A stretch of 11,173 bases of DNA from an uncultured Collinsella sp. (GTDB lineage Bacteria; Actinomycetota; Coriobacteriia; Coriobacteriales; Coriobacteriaceae), in assembly GCA_900554465.1 (NCBI GenBank), contig USHF01000035.1:1-11173 (forward strand). The letters run 5' to 3'. The position numbers and the translations under genes are program-made. The notes below the pieces were generated by a model. The model worked only from the letters and a program-made list of their open reading frames with translations. It was not told where the DNA came from and made no database searches. Below, piece by piece: positions 5,777 through 11,173 of the stretch; position 1 is the first letter of the stretch, and each line of letters begins with the position of its first letter.

Positions 5777-6553
5777 CTATTCGCTCAGGGGGCGCAAGGA
5801 TGCTTCTTCGAAGTGGAAGACGCACAAGCCGCTCTCGGTCTCAATGCATGCGCGGCCGCAATCGTCGACCGTTCTAAATATGCCTCGTGCCAGCTCGTCT
5901 CCAGCGGGGGAGCGGGCGATAACGTGCTTCCCGATCCAATTGAGGTGAGCGATATATTCGTCGTGGACGGGCGCGAGCGGACCGGCGTCTTCTTCCTTGG
6001 CGTTGAGGCGCTCTGCCCAGGTATCTACAGCGTCTATAACTGCGTGATAGACCTCATCGAGGAGCATGTCGACGGCGGGAACGCTCTCGTTGAGGTCCGA
6101 GAGGCCAATTGCCGCCAGGCCGCCATCGGGCACCTCTTGGGGCGTGTAGTTCACGTTGACGCCAATGCCGCAGACGGCGAAAGGTTTGCCTTCGTTATCG
6201 CGTGCGGCCTCGACCAGAATGCCGCCGAGTTTGCGTCCTCGCGCGACCAGGTCGTTAGGCCATTTGAGGCCAATCTCGTTTGCAACACCCTGCTTTTCGA
6301 GCGTCTCGAGCACCGCTAGACCGCTGACGGCGGCAAGACCAGAGTACTTTGCAGGATTAACGCGTGGACGCAACACAATCGAAAGTAATAGATTTCCGGC
6401 GGTTGAATCCCACTTGTGTCCGCGCCGGCCGCGTCCTGCTGTTTGAGCCCGGGCGGCAAGTCCTGTGCCGTGCGGCGCTCCCTGTTTTCCTGCTTCGAGC
6501 AGGTCATCGTTGGTCGATCCGGTTACGTCGACTATCGTTAATTTGGCATCCAA
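5777..6553 (-). CDS. birA: Biotin-[acetyl-CoA-carboxylase] ligase, monofunctional
   Basis: A 258-residue enzyme that activates biotin with ATP and joins it to the lysine of the biotin carboxyl carrier subunit of acetyl-CoA carboxylase. Visible motifs are STND (residues 13-16), GRGRRG (40-45, the biotinyl-AMP loop), KWPND (97-101), the catalytic-type Lys108 in RGRKLGGILVE, and GIGVNVNY, followed by the small C-terminal domain. It has no N-terminal helix-turn-helix, so it is the class I form and should not repress biotin genes. The start is TTG at 6553, ten bases after AGGAGGT (minus strand, 6570-6564). The nearby ATG (6549-6547) is out of frame. It is divergent from the fab genes, consistent with supplying biotinylated carboxylase for malonyl-CoA. 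Confidence 0.93.
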   Translation of the reverse strand: MDAKLTIVDVTGSTNDDLLEAGKQGAPHGTGLAARAQTAGRGRRGHKWDSTAGNLLLSIVLRPRVNPAKYSGLAAVSGLAVLETLEKQGVANEIGLKWPNDLVARGRKLGGILVEAARDNEGKPFAVCGIGVNVNYTPQEVPDGGLAAIGLSDLNESVPAVDMLLDEVYHAVIDAVDTWAERLNAKEEDAGPLAPVHDEYIAHLNWIGKHVIARSPAGDELARGIFRTVDDCGRACIETESGLCVFHFEEASLRPLSE

Positions 6554-6646
6554 AACGGCTGCTACCTCCTAAGTTAATAAGGCAATCGCGCAATGGTGTC
6601 GAGAGATAGACACAATGTGAAGCCTTTGTTGCATTCGGACAATTTA

Positions 6647-6665
6647 ATGTTAACACGTCAACAAC
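6647..6665 (+). promoter_or_regulatory. Putative fab operator, copy 1
   Basis: This 19-base sequence, ATGT-T-AACACGTCAACAAC, recurs at 6695-6713 with one difference. Within it, GTTAACACGTCAAC (6649-6662) is an imperfect palindrome (10 of 14 positions symmetric), as expected for a dimeric repressor or activator. It lies where the -35 region of the fabH promoter should be, and no good -35 hexamer is present. The binding protein is unknown. Fatty-acid genes are controlled by FabT- or FapR-type proteins in other Gram-positive bacteria, but this is not their exact consensus. Confidence 0.55.
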
Positions 6666-6678
6666 GACTAAAATGCGT

Positions 6679-6684
6679 TATCCT
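6679..6684 (+). promoter_or_regulatory. Possible -10 element of the fabH promoter
   Basis: TATCCT is identical to the -10 box of the rpsL promoter in this window. At 16-18 bases upstream the sequence lies within operator copy 1 and does not resemble TTGACA, so the promoter may be weak or activator-dependent. If used, transcription would start near 6691 and operator copy 2 would fall just downstream of the start. Confidence 0.35.
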
Positions 6685-6694
6685 CTCTTGGTCG

Positions 6695-6713
6695 ATGTAA
6701 ACACGTCAACAAC
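6695..6713 (+). promoter_or_regulatory. Putative fab operator, copy 2
   Basis: Matches 6647-6665 at 18 of 19 positions, on the same strand and exactly 48 bp away. It ends two bases before the AAAGGAGGT ribosome binding site of fabH (6716-6724). A protein bound here would block early transcription, and together with copy 1 it brackets the possible -10 box at 6679-6684. Confidence 0.55.
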
Positions 6714-6729
6714 TCAAAGGAGGTTAGTG

Positions 6730-7689
6730 ATGGGTTTCACGATTCTTGGAACAGGCTCGGCGCTTCCTGAACGCAGTGTTTCCAATGACGAGCTGTCTGA
6801 GTTCCTCGATACCTCGGATGAGTGGATTTTTACCCGCACAGGTATCAAGAGCCGCCACGTCTGCACCACCGAGTCACTTGACGACCTTGCCGTAGCGGCG
6901 AGCGAGCGGGCACTCCAGGTGTCCGGAATCGACGCGAGCCAGCTGGATCTGATCGTCTGCTCGACGACGACGGGTGACCACCTTGTTCCCGCTGAGGCGT
7001 GTGCCGTTGCTGAGCGACTAGGCGCGACGTGCCCTGCCTTCGATGTCTCGGCGGCTTGTGCCGGCTTCGTATTTGCGCTCGATGTCGCCGAGGGCTATAT
7101 CGCCCGCGGTCGCGCCGAGCGCGTGCTTGTCGTTGCTGCCGAGCAGATGACGCGCGCGCTCGACTGGACCGACCGTGCCACCTGCGTGCTTTTTGGCGAT
7201 GGGGCAGGCGCCGCAGTGATTGAAGCTGGGGGAGACAACCCCCTTGCCGTTGAGCTTTCGACGGCGCCCGACGTCGAGACGTTGCGCGTTCCCGGTCTGG
7301 TCGGTACCTCGCCGCTTAAGGCTTCCGCAGATAGCGCGAGCGTGCTGTCCATGAATGGCCGCCGCGTGTTCAAGTTCGGCGTCAACGCCATCTGCGACAC
7401 GGTCCATAAGCTTGCGATCGATGCGGGCATTTTGGTCGAAGACATCGATCATTTTGTATTCCATCAGGCTAACGAACGAATCCTGAGCCAGGCGGTCAAG
7501 CGCCTGGGCGTGCCGGACGAGCGCGTGGTTCGCACGTTGCGCGAGACCGGCAACATTTCGAGCGCATGCATTCCGCTTGCCCTCGACCGGCTGGCAAACG
7601 CCGGTGCACTTCACACAGGCGACACCATCGCCTTGGTTGGATTTGGCGCCGGCCTGGATATAGGTGGCTATCTGCTTCGTTGGAAGTAG
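6730..7689 (+). CDS. fabH: Beta-ketoacyl-ACP synthase III
   Basis: A 319-residue initiating condensing enzyme: it joins an acyl-CoA primer to malonyl-ACP to give 3-ketoacyl-ACP, the first step of type II fatty-acid synthesis. The thiolase-fold catalytic triad is visible: Cys110 in FDVSAACAGF, His245 in FVFHQANERI and Asn275 in RETGNISSACIP, close to E. coli Cys112-His244-Asn274. The DEWIFTRTGIKSRHV segment is typical of the N-terminus. The frame is open upstream to 6673, but ATG at 6730 is chosen because AAAGGAGGT (6716-6724) sits just before it and the family N-terminus begins there; the longer form would cross the operator repeats. It is the first gene of fabH-acpP-fabK-fabD. Confidence 0.97.
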   Translation: MGFTILGTGSALPERSVSNDELSEFLDTSDEWIFTRTGIKSRHVCTTESLDDLAVAASERALQVSGIDASQLDLIVCSTTTGDHLVPAEACAVAERLGATCPAFDVSAACAGFVFALDVAEGYIARGRAERVLVVAAEQMTRALDWTDRATCVLFGDGAGAAVIEAGGDNPLAVELSTAPDVETLRVPGLVGTSPLKASADSASVLSMNGRRVFKFGVNAICDTVHKLAIDAGILVEDIDHFVFHQANERILSQAVKRLGVPDERVVRTLRETGNISSACIPLALDRLANAGALHTGDTIALVGFGAGLDIGGYLLRWK

Positions 7690-7710
7690 TCGCACATAGG
7701 AAATAAAAAC

Positions 7711-7720
7711 GCCCTAGGGC
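7711..7720. repeat. 10-bp perfect palindrome in the fabH-acpP gap
   Basis: GCCCTAGGGC lies in the 51-base gap between fabH and acpP, six bases before the acpP ribosome binding site (AAAGGAG, 7727-7733). It contains CTAG, a tetramer often avoided in bacterial genomes. It is too short for a terminator and has no T-run. It may be a small binding or processing site; function unknown. Confidence 0.3.
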
Positions 7721-7740
7721 ACAACCAAAGGAGAACTACC

Positions 7741-7977
7741 ATGGCAGATCAGAAGACCTTCGAGCGCGTTTGCGACGTTATCCGCGAGACCGCCGGTCTT
7801 GACGATGTCGAGATGAAGCCCGAGTCCACGCTCGAGGAGATTGGTCTCGACAGCCTGGGCACCGTCGAGATCCTCGTTGCCGTCGAGGACGAGTTTGGCA
7901 TCCAGCTCGATACCGAGGAGAACCCCAAGACGGTCGGCGAGTTCGCCGATACGGTCGAGGCGGCATTGGAGAAGTAG
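7741..7977 (+). CDS. acpP: Acyl carrier protein
   Basis: A 78-residue, strongly acidic carrier protein that holds growing acyl chains on a 4'-phosphopantetheine arm. The attachment site is Ser38 in GLDSLGTVEI. The usual motif is DSLDxVE or DSLGxVE, so this is normal. Helix II and the acidic VEDEFGIQL recognition surface follow. ATG at 7741 has AAAGGAG (7727-7733) at proper spacing. It is followed two bases later by fabK, so the genes are co-transcribed and probably co-translated. Confidence 0.97.
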   Translation: MADQKTFERVCDVIRETAGLDDVEMKPESTLEEIGLDSLGTVEILVAVEDEFGIQLDTEENPKTVGEFADTVEAALEK

Positions 7978-7979
7978 AG

Positions 7980-8924
7980 ATGCTCAAGACTCCTCTCTGC
8001 GATCTGCTCGGCATCGAAAAGCCCGTGTTCCAGGGCGGTATGGCCTGGATTGCCGATGCCTCGCTGGCGTCCGCAGTGTCCGAGGCGGGTGGCTTAGGCA
8101 TCATCGCGGCCATGAACGCCGACGCCAACTGGCTTCGCGACCAGATTCATGAGCTGCGCGCCAAGACGGATAAGCCCTTTGGCGTGAACGTCATGCTCAT
8201 GAGCCCGTTTGCCGACCAGGTCGCGCAGGTCGTGATTGACGAGCGAGTGCCGGTCGTCGTGACGGGCGCCGGCAATCCCGCCAAGTACATGAAGGCGTGG
8301 AACGAGGCGGGCATCAAGGTCATCCCGGTCGTTGCCTCGGTGGCGCTGGCGCGCCTCGTGGCACGTCGTGGAGCCACGGCGGTTGTTGCCGAGGGTACCG
8401 AATCGGGCGGCCATATTGGCGAGACCTCGACGATGGCACTGGTGCCGCAGGTCGTCGATGCGGTTGATATTCCCGTCGTGGCCGCCGGCGGTATTGCCGA
8501 CGGCCGCGGCGTGGCGGCCGCCTTTATGCTGGGCGCCGAAGGCGTGCAAGTGGGTACGCGCTTTCTGGTCGCAGACGAGTGCACCGTCTCGGAGCAGTAC
8601 AAAGAGATGGTCCTGAAGGCCAACGACACTTCAACGCGTGCGACCGGTCGCTCGACGGGACATCCAGTGCGCGCCCTCAAGAGCCCCTTCACCAACGCCT
8701 ATGCCAAGAGCGAGGGTTCCGGCGCGAGTGCCGAGGAGCTCGGTGCTATGGGAACCGGTGCGCTGCGTAAGGCCGCCAAGGACGGCAACTACGAAGAGGG
8801 TTCGTTTTTGTGTGGACAGATTGCCGGCATGGTCAACGAGCGCCAGAGCGCACGCGAAATCGTTGACGACCTGGTCGATGGCGCCGAGCACGTCCTGAAG
8901 GGTGCGTGCGCATGGGTGGCGTAG
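7980..8924 (+). CDS. fabK: Enoyl-ACP reductase II, FMN-dependent
   Basis: A 314-residue TIM-barrel flavoprotein that reduces trans-2-enoyl-ACP to acyl-ACP with NAD(P)H, the last step of each elongation cycle. It belongs to the FabK / nitronate monooxygenase superfamily. The N-terminus PVFQGGMAWIADASLASAVS, AGGLGIIAA, EGTESGGHIGE with His145 (the FabK-type active-site His), PVVAAGGIADGRGVAAAF and GAEGVQVGTRFL (FMN phosphate binding) are all clear. Position inside a fab cluster supports FabK over nitronate monooxygenase. FabK enzymes are generally insensitive to triclosan, unlike FabI. The start is two bases after the acpP stop, and the end overlaps fabD by 13 bp. Confidence 0.95.
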   Translation: MLKTPLCDLLGIEKPVFQGGMAWIADASLASAVSEAGGLGIIAAMNADANWLRDQIHELRAKTDKPFGVNVMLMSPFADQVAQVVIDERVPVVVTGAGNPAKYMKAWNEAGIKVIPVVASVALARLVARRGATAVVAEGTESGGHIGETSTMALVPQVVDAVDIPVVAAGGIADGRGVAAAFMLGAEGVQVGTRFLVADECTVSEQYKEMVLKANDTSTRATGRSTGHPVRALKSPFTNAYAKSEGSGASAEELGAMGTGALRKAAKDGNYEEGSFLCGQIAGMVNERQSAREIVDDLVDGAEHVLKGACAWVA

Positions 8925-9364
8925 CGTTTTTGTTTGCCGGCCAGGGTGCCCAGCACCCCGCGATGGGCGTCGACTTGATCGAGACATCGCCGGCGGCCGC
9001 CGAGGTGTTCGCCATTGCCGACGAGGTGCGCCCGGGGACCAGCGAGCAGTGTCGGAGCGCCTCCAAGGAGGAGCTCTCGCAGACCGAGAACACGCAGCCT
9101 TGCGTGTTCGTGCACGACTTGGCTGTCGCCGTCGCCCTGCGCGAGCGCGGCGTGGTGCCTGCCGCCTGTGCGGGATTCTCGCTGGGCGAGGTCGCTGCAC
9201 TCACCTTTGCGGGGGCATTCGATACGCGAGCGGGTTTTGAGCTTGTGTGCGAGCGCGCGGCGCTCGCGGGCGGGGGCAAACTTATCTTCCCGAAGCTCGC
9301 TCACGGCGGCGTGACCGTCGCGTTTTCCAAGGTAACTATCGAACTTTCGTTTAAGGAGCGGTGA
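8912..9364 (+). CDS. fabD: Malonyl-CoA:ACP transacylase, truncated and fused to a cbiG tail
   Basis: An open frame of 150 residues whose first about 118 are the N-terminus of FabD, which moves malonyl from CoA to ACP. GQGAQHP (residues 10-16) and the nucleophile elbow GFSLGEVAAL with Ser90 are typical. The family is about 300 residues, and the downstream catalytic His region and small subdomain are missing. Instead, from about residue 119 the frame reads GGGKLIFPKLAHGGVTVAFS, which resembles the C-terminal end of CbiG. ATG at 8912 is preferred; GTG at 8906 is possible. It overlaps the fabK end, as in an intact fab operon. As it stands the product would not be an active transacylase. The fusion is probably an assembly chimera rather than a real gene. 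Confidence 0.8.
   Translation: MGGVAFLFAGQGAQHPAMGVDLIETSPAAAEVFAIADEVRPGTSEQCRSASKEELSQTENTQPCVFVHDLAVAVALRERGVVPAACAGFSLGEVAALTFAGAFDTRAGFELVCERAALAGGGKLIFPKLAHGGVTVAFSKVTIELSFKER
9248..9272 (+). other. Probable chimeric junction (fabD / cbiG)
   Basis: The switch from FabD-like to CbiG-like protein falls inside the stretch encoding CERAALAG. This segment suits both families: FabD has a similar stretch after its elbow helix, and CbiG has xVCExAAL before its terminal strand. A shared GC-rich word of about 20 bases could have led an assembler to join two genomes or loci in frame. Gene content changes here from fatty-acid synthesis to cobalamin synthesis, and the fab operon does not resume. 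Confidence 0.7.
9271..9364 (+). pseudogene. cbiG: Cobalt-precorrin-5A hydrolase, C-terminal fragment
   Basis: The last about 30 codons before cobJ encode GGGKLIFPKLAHGGVTVAFS and a short tail. The pattern [G-rich turn]-L-hydrophobic-x-P/x-K-x-x-x-x-x-VTVA matches the end of CbiG as I remember the family. CbiG opens the delta-lactone ring of cobalt-precorrin-5A in anaerobic cobalamin synthesis. Its stop overlaps the cobJ start (TGATG at 9362-9366), as neighbours in a cobalamin operon often do, which supports the assignment. Only the 3' end is here, attached in frame to fabD. Confidence 0.55.
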
Positions 9365-10107
9365 TGGGAAAGCTCTTCGTGGTGGGGATCGGTCCGGGCG
9401 GCCCCGACGGCATGACGATTGCGGCTCGGCGCGCGCTCGAGGCGGCCGACATCGTTGTGGGGTACACGAAATACGTGGAGCTCGCGCTCGCCGCCGTGCC
9501 CGACGCGGCGCATCTCGCGACGCCGATGATGCACGAGGTCGAACGGTGCCGCCTGGCGCTTTCGCGCGCGCAGAGCGGAGAAGCCGTGGCGCTCGTGTGC
9601 AGCGGTGACGCGGGCGTGTACGGCATGGCGAGCCCCGTGCTGGAGCTTGCGGAGGACTACCCCGATGTAGACGTGGAAGTTATCGCCGGGGCCACCGCGG
9701 CTCAGAGCGGGTCGGCGGTGCTCGGCGCCCCGCTTGCCCACGACTTCGCGGTCGTGTCGCTCTCCGACCTGCTTACGCCGTGGGAGGTCATCGAGCGCAG
9801 GCTCGCCGCCGTGGCGAGCGCCGACTTCTGCATCTGTTTGTACAACCCGCGCAGCAGAAAGCGCGCCGACAGGCTCTCGCGCGCGGCGAAGATTATGCTC
9901 GAATGGAAGGCCCCCAACACGCTCTGCGGCTGGGTACGCAACATCGGGCGCGAGGGGCAGCAGTCGGGCATGTGCAAGCTCTCCGAGCTGGGGGAGTTCG
10001 ACGCCGACATGTTCACCACCGTGTTCGTCGGCAACGCGGACACGAAGCGCGTAGGCGGCCGTATGGTCACGCCGCGCGGGTATCGGGAGATTCCATGCGA
10101 AAGGTAA
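9364..10107 (+). CDS. cobJ: Precorrin-3B C17-methyltransferase (CobJ/CbiH)
   Basis: A 247-residue SAM-dependent tetrapyrrole methyltransferase that methylates C17 and drives contraction of the corrin ring. Conserved parts are VVGIGPGGPDGMT at the N-terminus, VGYTKYVEL, CSGDAGVYGMASPVLEL (the SAM-binding GDxGVYG loop), the AHDFAVVSLSDLLTPWEVIE stretch and CICLYNPRSRKR. The neighbouring cbiG fragment and cbiE-cbiT fusion suggest the anaerobic, cobalt-first route, where the enzyme is called CbiH. ATG at 9364 overlaps the preceding stop and follows AAGGAG (9353-9358); the GTG at 9361 is less well placed. It overlaps the next gene by 13 bp. It lies beyond the probable chimeric join, so it may not belong to the same genome as the fab genes. 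Confidence 0.93.
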   Translation: MGKLFVVGIGPGGPDGMTIAARRALEAADIVVGYTKYVELALAAVPDAAHLATPMMHEVERCRLALSRAQSGEAVALVCSGDAGVYGMASPVLELAEDYPDVDVEVIAGATAAQSGSAVLGAPLAHDFAVVSLSDLLTPWEVIERRLAAVASADFCICLYNPRSRKRADRLSRAAKIMLEWKAPNTLCGWVRNIGREGQQSGMCKLSELGEFDADMFTTVFVGNADTKRVGGRMVTPRGYREIPCER

Positions 10108-11173
10108 CGATCATCGGGGCGGGGCCCGGAAACCCCGACTTGCTCTCGCGCGCGGCGCTCGACGCGATCGACATCGCCGACGTGGTCATCGGCGCTCATC
10201 GCGCGCTTGTCAGCATCGACGTGCCGCCCGACGTGGTGAGATGCGAGCTCGTGAAGACGGCGGACATCGTCGCCGCTCTCACCGATGCGGCGTCGTGGCA
10301 GCGCGCCGTGGTCGTGATGACGGGCGATGTGGGGCTGTTCAGCGGCGCGCGCCGCCTGGTGGAGGCGCTCTCCGGCGACGCGCGGGTGGACGTGCGCGTC
10401 ATTCCCGGCATAAGCTCAGCGTCGTATCTCGCCGCGCGCCTCGCGCGTCCATGGCAGGATTGGCGCTTCGCGAGCGCTCACGGCGTGGCGTGCGACATCG
10501 TGGCCGAGGCCGAGCGCGCAGGTGAGCTCTTCCTCGCCACGTCGGGCGGGGAAGACCCCTCGCGGCTTTCGGGCGAGCTTGTGCAGGCGGGCTTCGGGGA
10601 CGCGCGCGTGACGGTGGCCGAGCGCCTGTCGTACCCCGACGAGCGCATCACCTGCGCGACCGCAAGTGAAATCGCAGGTCAGACGTTCGACGACTTGAAC
10701 GTGATGCTTATCGAGTTCGCAGGCTGCGCCGGGTCGCCTGCGGGCTCTAGCGCAGCCTCCGAGGCGCCGGCCGGCGCGTCTGCGCCCGCGGCTGCTTCTT
10801 TCGCGGCGGACTCTGCGGGCGCATCCCGCGCCGCGAGCTCCCGCTGGCCGTACGCTTCCTCGGGCATTCCCGACGAGCTCTTCATCCGCGGCGACGTTCC
10901 CATGACCAAGCAGGAGGTGCGCGCCGTCGCGCTCGCGAAGCTGCGCCTTACCGCGACCGACACCGTGTGGGATGTCGGCGCCGGCACGGGGAGCGTGTCG
11001 ATCGAGGCGGCGCTCGTCGCGCGAGCGGGGTCGGTATGGGCGGTCGAGCGCAACGCGGCCGGCGTGCGGCTCATCCGAGAGAACGCGGATGCATTCGGGT
11101 GCGGCAACGTGCATGCGGTCCCCGGTGTCGCCCCCGAAGCGCTCGCGAAACTGCCTGTCCCCGACGCCGTGTT
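10095..11173 (+). CDS. cbiET: CbiE-CbiT fusion (CobL-like), 3' end cut by window
   Basis: An open frame from ATG at 10095 runs off the window after 359 complete codons. Residues 1 to about 208 are a CbiE-type tetrapyrrole methyltransferase: TIIGAGPGNPDLLS at the N-terminus, TGDVGLFSG (76-84) and IPGISSASYLAARLARPW from 103, followed by SAHG. Residues about 209-256 are an alanine- and serine-rich linker. From about 257, GIPDELF, GDVPMTKQEVRA and DVGAGTGSVSIE (from 293, the SAM-binding loop) mark a CbiT domain. Together they methylate C5 and C15 of the corrin ring and decarboxylate the C12 acetate, as single-chain CobL does. It overlaps the cobJ end by 13 bp. The long frame on the opposite strand is a GC-driven shadow. 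Confidence 0.92.
   Translation, partial: MRKVTIIGAGPGNPDLLSRAALDAIDIADVVIGAHRALVSIDVPPDVVRCELVKTADIVAALTDAASWQRAVVVMTGDVGLFSGARRLVEALSGDARVDVRVIPGISSASYLAARLARPWQDWRFASAHGVACDIVAEAERAGELFLATSGGEDPSRLSGELVQAGFGDARVTVAERLSYPDERITCATASEIAGQTFDDLNVMLIEFAGCAGSPAGSSAASEAPAGASAPAAASFAADSAGASRAASSRWPYASSGIPDELFIRGDVPMTKQEVRAVALAKLRLTATDTVWDVGAGTGSVSIEAALVARAGSVWAVERNAAGVRLIRENADAFGCGNVHAVPGVAPEALAKLPVPDAV

Noticed and set aside
6574..6602. Possible birA promoter on the minus strand (TCGACA, 17 bases, TATTAA)
   Set aside because: Spacing is ideal, but the start would fall at about 6567, inside the birA ribosome binding site, so it is doubtful.
6673..6729. Longer fabH N-terminus from ATG 6673
   Set aside because: It would translate across the operator repeats, has no ribosome binding site, and adds residues absent from the family.
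10416..11114. 232-codon minus-strand frame in the cobalamin region
   Set aside because: High GC removes stop codons. The plus-strand frame here has clear CbiE and CbiT motifs.
9271..11173. Base-composition shift as proof of foreign origin
   Set aside because: By hand count, one 60-base line on each side gave 68% and 72% GC. Both are high, so composition alone does not prove the junction; gene content does most of the work.
1..11173. CRISPR arrays, tRNA or rRNA genes, intact insertion sequences
   Set aside because: No regularly spaced repeats, cloverleaf genes, rRNA segments or transposase genes were seen on either strand.

Overview
The window looks like part of a metagenome-assembled contig from a gut Coriobacteriia bacterium, most like Collinsella. 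This rests on the GC-rich, strongly codon-biased ribosomal genes, the FabK-type fatty-acid cluster and the style of the intergenic repeats. No database search was possible. Two assembly faults frame the reading. Bases 1-46 are not biological: they are the tail of the Illumina P5 oligo, an i5 index and the Nextera transposase end. Near 9248-9272 a fatty-acid gene (fabD) runs in frame into the tail of what looks like a cobalamin gene (cbiG). I think this is a chimeric join, so everything after about 9270 probably comes from another locus or another organism, perhaps an Eggerthellaceae relative.

Layout. 47-1740: a two-gene extracytoplasmic-function sigma factor / membrane-anchored putative anti-sigma operon with an ECF-type promoter and a strong terminator. 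1741-2124: a gene-free, repeat-rich spacer holding an approximately 140-bp, 37-bp-armed inverted repeat and a second copy, inverted, of the sequence at the contig start. 2125-5717: a str-type ribosomal operon, rpsL-rpsG-fusA-rpsJ, with a textbook promoter and terminator and no tuf; rpsL and rpsJ start with TTG. 5777-6553 (minus): birA, biotin-protein ligase without a DNA-binding domain. 6554-6729: a divergent control region with two copies of a 19-bp operator-like repeat. 6730 to about 9270: the type II fatty-acid genes fabH-acpP-fabK-fabD (truncated by the join). About 9271-11173: the cbiG tail, cobJ, and a cbiE-cbiT fusion running off the window.

How the genes work together. The str operon makes small-subunit proteins S12, S7 and S10 and elongation factor G. 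FabH starts acyl-chain synthesis on the acyl carrier protein AcpP, FabD would load malonyl groups onto it, and FabK does the last reduction of each cycle. BirA attaches biotin to the carrier subunit of acetyl-CoA carboxylase, which makes the malonyl-CoA that FabD uses, so its divergent position beside the fab genes makes sense. The cobalamin genes act on consecutive steps of corrin-ring methylation, ring contraction and decarboxylation.

I found no convincing undescribed system. The items most worth following up are the probable chimera, the large inverted repeat, the paired operator before fabH, and an Arg in ribosomal protein S12 at a classical streptomycin-resistance position.
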